From Mariniblastus sp. (GTDB lineage Bacteria; Planctomycetota; Planctomycetia; Pirellulales; Pirellulaceae), in the NCBI GenBank assembly GCA_022447605.1, contig JAKVBG010000018.1, forward strand, positions 1 through 64,000: a DNA stretch of 64,000 bases, read 5' to 3'. The notes beneath the pieces were generated by a model. That model saw only the letters and a program-made list of their open reading frames with translations, was not told where the DNA came from and did not search any database. The position numbers and the translations under genes were made by a program. Positions 18,468 through 27,188 of this stretch are shown in pieces. Numbering within the stretch: position 1 is the first letter of the stretch; the number at the start of each line of letters is the position of its first letter.

Positions 18468-19376
18468 ATGATGAACCGTAAAAAAGGTTTTACGTTAGTT
18501 GAGTTATTGGTTGTGATTGCCATCATTGGCATTTTGATTGGCATGTTATTGCCCGCAGTCCAGATGGTCCGCGAAGCGGCGCGTCGCACAGCTTGCCTGA
18601 ATAATATCAGGCAAATTGGGTTGGGCCTGATGAATTACGAGAGCAGTTACGAAACGTTCCCTCCAGGTTGGACATCCGAAGACGTTGCAGTCCCTGTGGG
18701 CGAGCCGGGATGGGGTTGGTCCGCAGAAATCCTGCCTTACATGGAGGCTGAAAATTTGCAGGATCGGCTCGACTTTGACTTCGCGATTGACGCGCCGGCC
18801 CACGCCGAGTGGATCCAGACGAGCCTTCCCTTTTACCTCTGCCCCTCGGATCCGGGCGAAGAAATCGTCAATCTCAATGATCATATCGAGGACCATGACC
18901 ACGACGATTTTTCGGGAGCTGATGACGACGACGACGACGATCACCACGAAGATGGAGAGTTGTGGGTCAGTCGCAGTAATTATTCCGGCGTGTTTGGCAC
19001 CACCGAACTGGATGACGGCCCCACCAATGGCAACGGTGCTTTCCTGGCAAACCGCGCAATCCGATTACGCGACTTTACCGATGGCCTGAGCCATACTCTG
19101 ATTGTCGGTGAACGGCGAAGTGACCGAGGATCCGTATCCTGGGTCGGTGTTGTTCCGTGGGTCGACAGCCCCTGCGCCAGGATTGTAGGCGTCGCTTGCC
19201 ACGCTCCGAACGATGAGCATGGACATTGGGAAGATTTCAGCAGTTTCCATCCCGCCGGCATCAATGTTGTCCTGGGTGATGGATCGGCTCATTTCGTCCG
19301 TGAATCCATCGACGAGATGGTTTTTAAAGCACTGGCGACTCGTTCAGGTCGTGAACTCGTCTCGATCGACGATTAA
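18468..19376 (+). CDS. DUF1559 pseudopilin-like protein with His/Asp-rich insert
   Basis: 302 residues. The very short leader MMNRKKG precedes [20 protein letters not shown], a near-ideal prepilin peptidase site, and GAGG lies five bases before the ATG. The C-terminal motif is FHPAGINVVLGDGSAHFV (H-x9-DG). Residues about 137-163 form an insert of mixed His and Asp (NDHIEDHDHDD, then seven consecutive Asp, DHHEDG) that other family members lack and which could bind divalent metal. It follows the CxxCH protein after about 260 bases and is closed by a strong terminator. Confidence 0.92.
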   Translation: MMNRKKGFTLVELLVVIAIIGILIGMLLPAVQMVREAARRTACLNNIRQIGLGLMNYESSYETFPPGWTSEDVAVPVGEPGWGWSAEILPYMEAENLQDRLDFDFAIDAPAHAEWIQTSLPFYLCPSDPGEEIVNLNDHIEDHDHDDFSGADDDDDDDHHEDGELWVSRSNYSGVFGTTELDDGPTNGNGAFLANRAIRLRDFTDGLSHTLIVGERRSDRGSVSWVGVVPWVDSPCARIVGVACHAPNDEHGHWEDFSSFHPAGINVVLGDGSAHFVRESIDEMVFKALATRSGRELVSIDD

Positions 19377-19452
19377 TGTCAGAGCTTACGTTCGTTCGAG
19401 GAACCATTTTTCGGAAGGGTTCCGTCGAAATCGAATTTGATGAAACCTAAGC

Positions 19453-19490
19453 AAGGTCGGCAGAATGCATGATTCTGCCGACCTTTTTTT
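19453..19490 (+). terminator. Rho-independent terminator
   Basis: Arms AAGGTCGGCAGAAT (19453-19466) and ATTCTGCCGACCTT (19472-19485) pair perfectly over 14 positions around a GCATG loop and run into seven or eight T residues. It terminates the pseudopilin gene ending at 19376. It may also act for the minus strand, since the preceding arm begins with AA only. Confidence 0.93.
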
Positions 19491-19547
19491 ATGGAAGGCC
19501 GCAACCGTTTCTACCACGGCTCACCCAAAACCCCGGCGTGCCGTCCA

Positions 19548-20693
19548 TTAAACCTGTCGCAACCCGGTCACGATATCGGTCCGCGCCGCCTGCCAGGCCG
19601 GCAGCAGACCGGCCAGAATCCCGGTCAACAGCGCGACACCCAGTCCCGTTGCCGCCAAGGTAACCGAAGGGGTAAAAGCAATGGTTACCGCCTCGGCCCC
19701 GACCGACAGGCTGCTCCACTGCAATACAATCATGGCGACCGCGACGCCAAACAGGCCACCCAACATCGATAGCGCCACGCTTTCGGCCATCACCAGTTGA
19801 AAGACCCTCCCACCCGAGTAGCCGATCGTCTGCAAGACCGAATGCTCCTGAATGCGGTCCTGCACCGACATCACCGTGGTCGTCGCCACCAACGCCAGCA
19901 CCAACCCCACACAGGCCAACCCGAGGTAATGAGCCAAACCGATTAACTGTGTCAAATCTCCCAGGCTTTTGGCTTGAAAAACACCTTTGGGACGGGTGTC
20001 TGTTTCGACCGGTCCGGCCAGATATTTTTCATCAATCTGGCGGCATATCATGTCGGCATCCGCCGCTTCATCCAGCAGGACCTCCAGCTGGGTAACCGTA
20101 CCCACCAGGTTCATCCCCTTGGTCCGTTGCAAGAAATCGAGGTGCGAATAGATGTAATTCTCCTCGGCCGGGTCATCCGCATCGAAAATACCTGCCACCA
20201 CCACGCTCAAATCACCAATCGAAAACTTATCGCCCACCTTCACCCTTCTTCGATTGGCCACGGCGCGCCCCATCACGGCCGAATCCTGGTTCTTCTGAAA
20301 CTCTTCCCAACTGCCATTGATCATCTGAAAATCGGGTCTGGCCGATTGCAATTTCCGGGGAGGAACCCCGTAAAAAACGACCACGTCCAAACTTGCACGG
20401 CAATTATTGGTGTACACCTGAATCGGCACCACTTCCTTGACACCTTCCATTTTCTGGATATCCGATTCGTAATCCTGGGGCAAGTGACTGGTTGCCGGGC
20501 AAAATTTGTTCGCCTGGAAAGCGATCAGCGAACGCTTGCCCGACTGACGTCGCTGCAGGTCATTCATGCCTTCCTGCACGCTCCCCACGAAACAGAATAC
20601 AAAGAGTGCCACCGCCGAACCGGTCACGGTCAGCAGGGTTCGCGAACGATGCCGCCACAAGGTTTTAAGAACATAGGGGATCAGCTTAATCAT
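19548..20693 (-). CDS. FtsX/MacB-family ABC transporter permease
   Basis: Inner-membrane permease of 381 residues: TM1 at about 15-40 ([20 protein letters not shown]), a large periplasmic MacB-type domain, and three C-terminal TM helices ([45 protein letters not shown], and [22 protein letters not shown]). The end, [17 protein letters not shown], is the coupling-helix signature of the family. It overlaps the ATPase gene upstream by 4 bases. With that ATPase, the HlyD adaptor and a second permease further upstream it forms an export system of the MacAB/LolCDE type. Confidence 0.92.
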   Translation of the reverse strand: MIKLIPYVLKTLWRHRSRTLLTVTGSAVALFVFCFVGSVQEGMNDLQRRQSGKRSLIAFQANKFCPATSHLPQDYESDIQKMEGVKEVVPIQVYTNNCRASLDVVVFYGVPPRKLQSARPDFQMINGSWEEFQKNQDSAVMGRAVANRRRVKVGDKFSIGDLSVVVAGIFDADDPAEENYIYSHLDFLQRTKGMNLVGTVTQLEVLLDEAADADMICRQIDEKYLAGPVETDTRPKGVFQAKSLGDLTQLIGLAHYLGLACVGLVLALVATTTVMSVQDRIQEHSVLQTIGYSGGRVFQLVMAESVALSMLGGLFGVAVAMIVLQWSSLSVGAEAVTIAFTPSVTLAATGLGVALLTGILAGLLPAWQAARTDIVTGLRQV

Positions 20694-21379
20694 GACGCCA
20701 CGACCCCCTGTTCCTCCAATTGTCCGGCGACCAATTTGAATTGCCGATCGGCAATCGTGGCCGCCTCGGAATCGTGGGTCACCATCAACAGGGTCGTATT
20801 CAATTCTTCATTCAACCGTTTGAGCAGTGTCAGGATCTGATCGGACGTTTCCGGATCGAGGTCCCCCGTCGGTTCATCGGCAACCACGACCTTCGGGTTG
20901 GCCACAATTGCGCGGGCAATTCCCGCCCGCTGTTCCTGCCCCCCCGACATCTGCCGCGGGTAATGATCAGCCCGGTCCAACAGGTCGACCGCGGCCAGGG
21001 CGACTTCGATCCGGCGACGACGTTCCGCTCGCCCCATTGGCAACAGCAGCAGGGGCATTTCAACATTTTCATAAGCCGTCAGGACAGGGATCAGATTGTG
21101 CGTCTGAAAGATGTATCCGATATTGGCCGCCCGCCAACGGGCCAGCCGTGTACGGGACAATCCCTCAATCTCGACACCGTCGATCTTGACCGAACCGCGA
21201 TCGGGCCGGTCAATACTGGCAACCACGTTCAACAAGGTCGACTTGCCCGTCCCACTGGCGCCCATCAACGAAATGAATTCACCTGATTCGATATCGAGAG
21301 AGACACCGTCAAGCGGCTTGATCGTCTGGCCACCCTTATGGTAATGCTTGCTGACGTCTCGTATTTCAACTAATGCCAT
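20690..21379 (-). CDS. ABC transporter ATP-binding protein, LolD/MacB type
   Basis: 229-residue ATPase. Walker A is GASGTGKST (about residues 40-48), the signature is [14 protein letters not shown], Walker [15 protein letters not shown], and the switch His is in MVTHDSEAA. It starts [20 protein letters not shown] and overlaps the FtsX permease start by 4 bases, showing translational coupling. As the only ATPase in the operon it probably drives both FtsX-type permeases (19548 and 24255). Confidence 0.95.
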   Translation of the reverse strand: MALVEIRDVSKHYHKGGQTIKPLDGVSLDIESGEFISLMGASGTGKSTLLNVVASIDRPDRGSVKIDGVEIEGLSRTRLARWRAANIGYIFQTHNLIPVLTAYENVEMPLLLLPMGRAERRRRIEVALAAVDLLDRADHYPRQMSGGQEQRAGIARAIVANPKVVVADEPTGDLDPETSDQILTLLKRLNEELNTTLLMVTHDSEAATIADRQFKLVAGQLEEQGVVAS

Positions 21380-21451
21380 CGTGCTGTACCCAATTTAAAT
21401 TTGTCACAACCTTCGAAATCCTAACGGCGCGATTTTCCGGAAGCCGACCGT

Positions 21452-23005
21452 TTATCTCGATTCGCCATCGGCTTCACCCGTCACACGCAATCGATCCCCA
21501 TCTTTCAAACCAGCCAGGTTGCCCGTAATCAAACGACTACCGATATCCAGGCCCTCCACAATCTCCCACATCCCATCGTTTCCTTGCTGGCCCGTCACCA
21601 CGTTTGTTTTCACCGCGTAACCACCTGATTGGTCGGCCAACCAGATAAACGGGGCCCCCTCATCCAGCATGACCAACCGTTCCGGCACCAACAGTTTCAG
21701 TTCTTTGTCCACATCGGCCTGATCTGAGTCATTCGGCCGGGGCGCCAGGAACGTCACGTCGACCAGCATCTCCGGCTTGAAGAACGAAGGTGCGTCGTCG
21801 ATCGCCACTTTGACCTGCAGCGTATTTTTTTGAATATCGGCAACCGAGCTGACAAACAATACGCTCCCCAGGATCGGCTCGGTGAGCGCGGGGTTGGAAA
21901 TCTGCACGGTCTGCCCCAGGCTGACCTTGGGAATATCTTCGAATCGCACATCGACCCGGACTTGAAGGCTGTCAGGGCGATACATCGTGACGACACTGCT
22001 CCCGTCATGATCGAACATGGCCGTCATGACACCTGTGCCCACCCGGGCTCCAGGCATACCGTGCAAGTGATAGATGCGGCCGTCGACAGGAGCTCGGACC
22101 GTCATTCGATTTAGCCGGAGCAACGCTTCCGCTTCGATCACTGATTTCTGTTTCAGACTCGCTTCGGCCGCATCGACCTTGGCTTTCGCTTCATCCTTCT
22201 CTCGGGTCTCATCCGCCAGCAGTTGCAGATGGACATTCAATGCCTCACGTTTCTGATAATTGGCGTTGTATTCCTGTTCCAGGAACTGTTTTCGATTTTT
22301 CAATTCAGCAAGCTGGGCCCCGGCCGTCTTCAGATCCGCCAAAGCCCGGTCCAATTCGCGATCCGAAACCGAAGTCGAAGCGTTCTTATGCCGTTCATAA
22401 TCGTTCTCGGCAAAGCGGACTTCCGCTTCTGCCCGGGTTGTTTCAAAGGGCAGATTCTTCAAGGAAGTCTCAATTTTAGCCACGTTGGCATCGGCCTGGG
22501 CCAACAACGCCTCGAGGTGAACCGGTTGCTGAAACCGGGTCAGGGCAGCCGCGTATACCGCTTTTGCCTGCTCCAGTTCCGCCGCCGCCAATTCGCGATC
22601 GGCCACCGCGCGTTCATGCGCCAGGGCGGCATCATCCTTGACCAGTTCAGCAATCGGCTGTCCGGCGGTCACCCATTCGTCTTCCACGACAAACAGTTTT
22701 TCAACCACGCCCGGCGCCAGGGCAACAACCCGTATCAGCGTGGGGCGAGGCTCGACCCAGCCCGCCGCATTGAACAGTGTCGCACCCTCCGTTCTCACTT
22801 CGGACTGCGTGGCAAAGACTGGCACCACCTGAACAGGTCGCGGCGGAAAAAAGTAGTCCCGCGCGGACCAACCAACAAGCGATACAAATCCCAGGATCAA
22901 CGCGCCGGGGAACCCATAGCGGGTCAGCAAGCGCCTCGCCTGAGGACGCCTTCGCTCCACTTCCGGCCGTTCGACTGCCAATTGGGAAAGATCCACTTCT
23001 TTCAT
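21452..23005 (-). CDS. HlyD/MacA-family periplasmic adaptor
   Basis: Membrane-fusion protein of 517 residues. ATG 23005 has AGAGGT six bases upstream; MKEVDLSQLAVERPEVERRR is cytoplasmic and one TM helix follows (FPGALILGFVSLVGW). The lipoyl half-motifs (VVALAPGVVEKLFVVEDEWVTAGQPIAEL and MTVRAPVDGRIYHLHGMPGARVG) flank a long alpha-helical hairpin of about 170 residues rich in Ala, Glu and Lys, followed by a beta-barrel domain. The long hairpin suggests contact with an outer-membrane channel. It lies directly upstream of the ABC ATPase gene in the same operon. Confidence 0.93.
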   Translation of the reverse strand: MKEVDLSQLAVERPEVERRRPQARRLLTRYGFPGALILGFVSLVGWSARDYFFPPRPVQVVPVFATQSEVRTEGATLFNAAGWVEPRPTLIRVVALAPGVVEKLFVVEDEWVTAGQPIAELVKDDAALAHERAVADRELAAAELEQAKAVYAAALTRFQQPVHLEALLAQADANVAKIETSLKNLPFETTRAEAEVRFAENDYERHKNASTSVSDRELDRALADLKTAGAQLAELKNRKQFLEQEYNANYQKREALNVHLQLLADETREKDEAKAKVDAAEASLKQKSVIEAEALLRLNRMTVRAPVDGRIYHLHGMPGARVGTGVMTAMFDHDGSSVVTMYRPDSLQVRVDVRFEDIPKVSLGQTVQISNPALTEPILGSVLFVSSVADIQKNTLQVKVAIDDAPSFFKPEMLVDVTFLAPRPNDSDQADVDKELKLLVPERLVMLDEGAPFIWLADQSGGYAVKTNVVTGQQGNDGMWEIVEGLDIGSRLITGNLAGLKDGDRLRVTGEADGESR

Positions 23006-23059
23006 GATGTTACCTCTGGATAATATCGTTTCAGGTTCCAACCTGTGGGTAAAACCCTG

Positions 23060-23593
23060 TTAATTCTTGACGTACATCTTGTCAGCCACGATCGTCAAAT
23101 TGCCCGCATCATCCCGTTGGGCCACTCCTTGCACCACGACGGTCTGCAATTCGATTAACTGAAACAGCGAACGGGCATCCTGCTTGAGGATGTTCCCCTG
23201 ATCATCGGCAAATTGAACCAGGGCCATGGCCTTGGGCAATTTGTCGGATTCGCAACAGTAATCCCAAGGCGTTTTGCAACTGCACGACTCCCCTTCCTCA
23301 CAATCACTGCATGCCTTCAGCGAGGGGTCGACGATTTGGAAAGCGGCGCGGTTCTGCACCCACGGGTTCAAGCCTCCCCCAATCCGGCCCACCACAACGA
23401 CCGGGTCCTGGTCTTTGACGGATTCGCGGGCTGCCTTCACGCCCAGACTCCCCTCCGGTTCGGCAGTCAACAGATACGGTGTGCTGTTCAACCGGAGCTC
23501 ATTCTTTTCCGCGGTCACATTTTCACGGGGAGAACAACCAATCACAGTCGCCATCACCAATCCCGATCCCAGCAAAATAGATAATCTTTTCAT
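23060..23593 (-). CDS. Cys-rich lipoprotein, paralogue A
   Basis: 177-residue lipoprotein of unknown function. ATG 23593 is preceded by AAGGGGA; signal MKRLSILLGSGLVMATVIGC gives lipidated Cys20. Conserved with its neighbour at 23707 are TPYLLxAEPEGSLGVKAARE, VGRIGGxLNPWV, NRAAFQIVD, TPWDYCCESDKLP and DAGNLTIVADKMxVK. The Cys cluster (ACSDCEEGESCSCKTPWDYCC) with seven cysteines in about 25 residues could bind metal or form disulfides. The C-terminal half (LQTVVVQGVAQRDDAGNLTIVADKMYVKN) looks like a small OB-type or strand-rich fold. Confidence 0.82.
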   Translation of the reverse strand: MKRLSILLGSGLVMATVIGCSPRENVTAEKNELRLNSTPYLLTAEPEGSLGVKAARESVKDQDPVVVVGRIGGGLNPWVQNRAAFQIVDPSLKACSDCEEGESCSCKTPWDYCCESDKLPKAMALVQFADDQGNILKQDARSLFQLIELQTVVVQGVAQRDDAGNLTIVADKMYVKN

Positions 23594-23706
23594 TTTGATT
23601 CCCCTTAAACAGATCGAAGGCCGTCCACTTGGAAATTTCCACTTCTGTCCTGATACAACCTTCGATATTTTTTCTGTTCCGCCTCTTACTGGTTTGAACA
23701 TCCCTG

Positions 23707-24243
23707 TTATTTCTTGACGAACATCTTGTCAGCGACGATCGTTAAATTCCCTGCATCGTCCCGCTTGGCCACGCCCTGAACCACCACGGTCTGCAATTCA
23801 GTCAGATTGAACAGCGAACGTGCATCCTGTTTGACCACACTGCCGCTCTGGTCGGAAAATTGAACCAGCGCCATCGATGTAGGCAACTTGTCACTTTCAC
23901 AACAGTAATCCCACGGCGTGGGACAACTGCTATGAGCGCCCTCGGGTTTGTCATCGCTGCAGGCCTTGAGCGAGGTGTCCACGATCTGGAAGGCAGCGCG
24001 GTTATCGACCCAGGGATTCAGGGCCCCACCGATACGACCCACGATCACGACTGCTTCCTTATCCTTGACCGATTCCCGGGCCGCCTTTACGCCCAGGCTC
24101 CCCTCCGGCTCGGCGTTCAATAGATAAGGCGTGTTATCAAGCTGAGGACCGCTTTTTTTTGCGGTAACCGTTTCACTCGAAGAGCAGCCAACCACGATCC
24201 CCAGAATCAGCCCCAGGCTGCAAACAATTGGTATATTTTTCAT
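23707..24243 (-). CDS. Cys-containing lipoprotein, paralogue B
   Basis: 178 residues, clearly homologous along its whole length to the lipoprotein at 23060 and therefore a tandem duplication. ATG 24243 has AAGGAG seven bases upstream, placed in the last codons of the permease gene at 24255. Lipidation site is MKNIPIVCSLGLILGIVVGC (Cys20). It keeps WDYCCESDKLP but has fewer cysteines in the loop (ACSDDKPEGAHSSCPT). The two copies have diverged mainly in this loop, which suggests the loop decides ligand or partner. Confidence 0.82.
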   Translation of the reverse strand: MKNIPIVCSLGLILGIVVGCSSSETVTAKKSGPQLDNTPYLLNAEPEGSLGVKAARESVKDKEAVVIVGRIGGALNPWVDNRAAFQIVDTSLKACSDDKPEGAHSSCPTPWDYCCESDKLPTSMALVQFSDQSGSVVKQDARSLFNLTELQTVVVQGVAKRDDAGNLTIVADKMFVKK

Positions 24244-24254
24244 TTTGAATCTCC

Positions 24255-25433
24255 TTAAACAGATCGAAGTCCGTCGACAATAGGCATACGTAAGGCGCGG
24301 ATAGCCGGGGGTAGGGCGCCCAGAAAACCGAGCAGGAAACCGACTCCGCAACCGATCAGGATCGAAGTGCTGTCGATTTGCAGTTGAAACGCCCCCATGG
24401 TAAATCGGACCGCCGCCCCATTGACCAAAGTCAAGGCTAGGAACGACGCAAACAGGCTGGCCGCCAAACCGAGAATGACCGCTTCCTGAATCAAACTGAG
24501 GACGATCGCCCGTCGCACAAAACCGATCGTCCGCAACATGGAAAATTCGGAAATTCTCCCCACCACCGAGCCATACATCGTATTCAGCCCGGCGAACACG
24601 CCAGCGCCGGAAACCAATAACACGACCAACCAGGCCAGCCAACGAATCGGTTCATAGTCACGCTGTAAACCGGCGTAGTACTCGGTCTCTGGCATCGTCT
24701 GAAGTTCCAGGTCGAGCCGCTGCTTGCAAAACATATCGAGGTCCACAAAATCGGCACCCGGCTCCAGCGTCAGGGCCACAATACTCAAGTCCTGACGTTT
24801 CATCGCCTGTTGCAATTCGTCCAGGCGACACCAGATTTCCGATTCGAACGCAGCGCCGCCGCAGGAAAACAGACCGACCACTTTCCAATCCCGGTTTTCC
24901 AATCGGACCGAACTCCCGATCCCGACTTCTTCCCGGGTGGCACCCAATTTGGCCGCTGCCAGCCGCCCCATGATCACTTCGCCGGCTTCGGGCCAACGCC
25001 CTTCCTCCAGTTCAAATTGCCGGCGCACCAGGCAGACTGTCGGCGTCACCCCTCGGACAAGGCCCAAGGTTTCCCGCAAACCCGAACCCTCAACTTCCTG
25101 GATGCCGACTTGCGTCCCGAGGTAGAGCTCCGGTGAAACGTATTTCGTCCCATACCGTTGGCGAATCCCCTGAATACTGGCGGGCACCAGGTCATTGGTC
25201 CGCATGGCGATCGATGAGTATTCGACGTTTTCACCCATGCCCAGGGAAAACACGATCGCCGTGCGGTCATCACCACTGACGGCCAACGAATTTTCGAGTC
25301 CCCGTATAAACCCGACCACGACCAGTACCAACAGCACGACCGTCGTCAGACCGATAAAGGTCAGGAAGGTACGAAAGGGTCTTCGAAACAGGTTGCGCAC
25401 CCCGTATTCCCAGGGGAGCATTCGAAAGAACAT
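24255..25433 (-). CDS. FtsX-family ABC transporter permease (second copy)
   Basis: 392 residues with the same layout as the permease at 19548: TM1 (FRTFLTFIGLTTVVLLVLVVVGFI), a periplasmic MacB-like domain and three C-terminal TM helices, ending RALRMPIVDGLRSV. Sequence is quite different from the other permease, so they may form a LolC/LolE-like heterodimer with the single ATPase. It is the second gene of the operon, after the Cys-rich exported protein, and its 3' end carries the ribosome binding site of the next lipoprotein. Confidence 0.92.
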   Translation of the reverse strand: MFFRMLPWEYGVRNLFRRPFRTFLTFIGLTTVVLLVLVVVGFIRGLENSLAVSGDDRTAIVFSLGMGENVEYSSIAMRTNDLVPASIQGIRQRYGTKYVSPELYLGTQVGIQEVEGSGLRETLGLVRGVTPTVCLVRRQFELEEGRWPEAGEVIMGRLAAAKLGATREEVGIGSSVRLENRDWKVVGLFSCGGAAFESEIWCRLDELQQAMKRQDLSIVALTLEPGADFVDLDMFCKQRLDLELQTMPETEYYAGLQRDYEPIRWLAWLVVLLVSGAGVFAGLNTMYGSVVGRISEFSMLRTIGFVRRAIVLSLIQEAVILGLAASLFASFLALTLVNGAAVRFTMGAFQLQIDSTSILIGCGVGFLLGFLGALPPAIRALRMPIVDGLRSV

Positions 25434-25527
25434 GAAAACCGAGCCAAAACTTCAGGAAAGATAGTCGCCACTCAAGGCGCAGCAGGATACGTACAAACGG
25501 GCATTGTGATCAATGCGAGTTCATTCG

Positions 25528-25929
25528 TTAAAGGATCAGCGACCCGTGCAAACAACAGAGGTGGCGGCCGACATTGGGCGCGCAGGGGTAGACCGAAACG
25601 GCACAGATTCGCGACTGGACCATGGCATCGCCCGGCGCGATCGCCACCGACGTAAGCGGAGTCACCCCGTCCCCTGCCCAAATCTGGCTGATCTCGTCGA
25701 TGAAAAAGTCAGTCGCAGGCGGCATCGTAGCGCCACCGCAAATGCACTTGCAATCGTCGACCGGTTCAACCGGGGGAGGGGGAAGTTCCCGATTCGTGTC
25801 ACAGCAGCAATCTTCCATCGACTCGACGGCCACCTGGGCCTGACCACAACAATCGCTCCAACCCAACTGGCAGCGCAGCGGGCAGCTGATCAATATCAGG
25901 ACCAGGAGCAGGTTGAAGAAAGTTCGCAT
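25528..25929 (-). CDS. Cys-rich exported protein
   Basis: 133-residue protein of unknown function with signal peptide MRTFFNLLLVLILISCPLRC. Mature-region cysteines come in clusters: DCCGQ, DCCCD, DCKCICGG, then CAVSVYPC and HLCCLHG at the C-terminus, about 15 in all. A Pro-rich linker (LPPPPVEPVDD) separates the first clusters. This pattern fits metal binding in the periplasm. It is the first gene of the operon with two FtsX permeases, an ATPase, an adaptor and two Cys-rich lipoproteins, so it could be a sensor or chaperone for the exported metal or lipoprotein. Confidence 0.72.
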   Translation of the reverse strand: MRTFFNLLLVLILISCPLRCQLGWSDCCGQAQVAVESMEDCCCDTNRELPPPPVEPVDDCKCICGGATMPPATDFFIDEISQIWAGDGVTPLTSVAIAPGDAMVQSRICAVSVYPCAPNVGRHLCCLHGSLIL

Positions 25930-26318
25930 GGCGAGTTTGGAAAGACAGGAAGGAAGCCGTTCTTGCGCAGCGCTTCACTGCGAAACCGAAGAAACGACCT
26001 TTTACCAAGTCTACTCCTGCCGGCTCATCTCTTCAAATAGCAATCTGTGCATATCGGTGTCGACCGTCTCATTTCTCCTCCCAAAACGGCAGTTTTTTCC
26101 GATAATCGGGGCTAACAGGTCCCACGCCAGCACCTACGCCCGGATGAAAAGACCCGGCGCCATCGTCGCCACTCGAGGCCCGGAACCCCTCACTTCCCCC
26201 CCTCTTCCGGCACCACGGTAATCCTGCCTCTGCAGGGCAGATCTTGTCCCTCAACCGAAGCTTGTTAAACTTTTATCTCAAACAATGAATCTCAGTTTCT
26301 TATCACGGATGAATTTCC
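25930..26318. other. Divergent intergenic region
   Basis: 389 bases between the export operon (minus) and the molybdoenzyme operon (plus). The last 60 bases before 26319 are AT-rich (TTGTTAAACTTTTATC and following), and probably contain the promoter for the ferredoxin subunit gene, but no clear -35/-10 pair stands out. No gene is visible. Confidence 0.5.
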
Positions 26319-27134
26319 TTGTCTGATCAAAACCGCCGAGATTTCATTCGCCGAGCATCTTCCGGTCTGGCAGCCGGTGCTTCCCTTGGTGTGGCTCACC
26401 ACTTGCCGAAAGAGTCCGACAACGATCCGGGAGGAAAAGAATTTCAACCGGCCGAGTACTGGCGCGAACGAATGGCAGATCCCGATGACGGGAAAAAATA
26501 CGGCTGGTTCATTGATACTCGCCGCTGTTTCGGTTGCCATGGTTGCGAAGTCGCCTGCAAGGCGGAAAACGATGTACCCCTGGGCAATTACATTCGGCAG
26601 ACAATTTACAAGGATGTGGGTGAATATCCCAAGGTCGCCCGGATGTTCCTGCCCATGTCCTGTCAACATTGTGAAGATGCACCCTGTATCAAGGCGTGCC
26701 CGACGGGTGCCATCAGCAAGGGAGTCGGGGGGAGTGTGCTGATCGATTACCAGGTCTGTGACGGCAGCGGAGAGTGTGTCAATGCCTGCCCCTACGGCGC
26801 CATCTATATCGACCCGGTCGCCGACCAGGCTGTCAAATGCCACAATTGCTACCATCGCCTGGAACACGGCATGGAACCGGCCTGTGCCAACACCTGTCCC
26901 TCGGATGCCATCTACTTTGGCGATCTGAACGATCCGGACTCCAAAGTCTCGCAAGCCCTCTCTCAGGCCGAGGCCGAATCCTTGCCCCTGGTACAGTTGC
27001 GCGGCGAGAAGAACACGAAGCCGCGGATGTGGTTCACCGGCGACGCACCTGTCGAAATCGAGGAACGCGTTCCCCGCGAGGGGGAATCCCTGCAACCGTC
27101 GGCCTACAGCGTTTTCAACTGGAAAGAAACATAG
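26319..27134 (+). CDS. Four-cluster ferredoxin subunit of a molybdoenzyme (PsrB/NrfC/DmsB-like)
   Basis: Electron-transfer subunit of 271 residues. It starts at TTG 26319 with a twin-arginine signal, RRDFIRRASSGLAAGASLG. Four [4Fe-4S] cysteine sets are visible: CFGCHGCEVACKAEN, CQHCEDAPCIKACPTGA, CDGSGECVNACPYGA and CHNCYHRLE with ACANTCPSDA. The order is typical of PsrB/DmsB proteins, which carry electrons between a quinone-facing membrane anchor and the molybdopterin subunit. The catalytic subunit follows after 54 bases; no membrane anchor (PsrC/NrfD type) is next to it. Confidence 0.93.
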   Translation: MSDQNRRDFIRRASSGLAAGASLGVAHHLPKESDNDPGGKEFQPAEYWRERMADPDDGKKYGWFIDTRRCFGCHGCEVACKAENDVPLGNYIRQTIYKDVGEYPKVARMFLPMSCQHCEDAPCIKACPTGAISKGVGGSVLIDYQVCDGSGECVNACPYGAIYIDPVADQAVKCHNCYHRLEHGMEPACANTCPSDAIYFGDLNDPDSKVSQALSQAEAESLPLVQLRGEKNTKPRMWFTGDAPVEIEERVPREGESLQPSAYSVFNWKET

Positions 27135-27188
27135 GAAACCGAGGGCAGGACCCGTTCCCGGCCCGCCGAACGTACTCAATCAGATTTG

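Noticed and set aside
26292-27179. 295-codon minus-strand ORF
   Set aside because: Antisense to the ferredoxin subunit, whose sixteen spaced cysteines are unmistakable.
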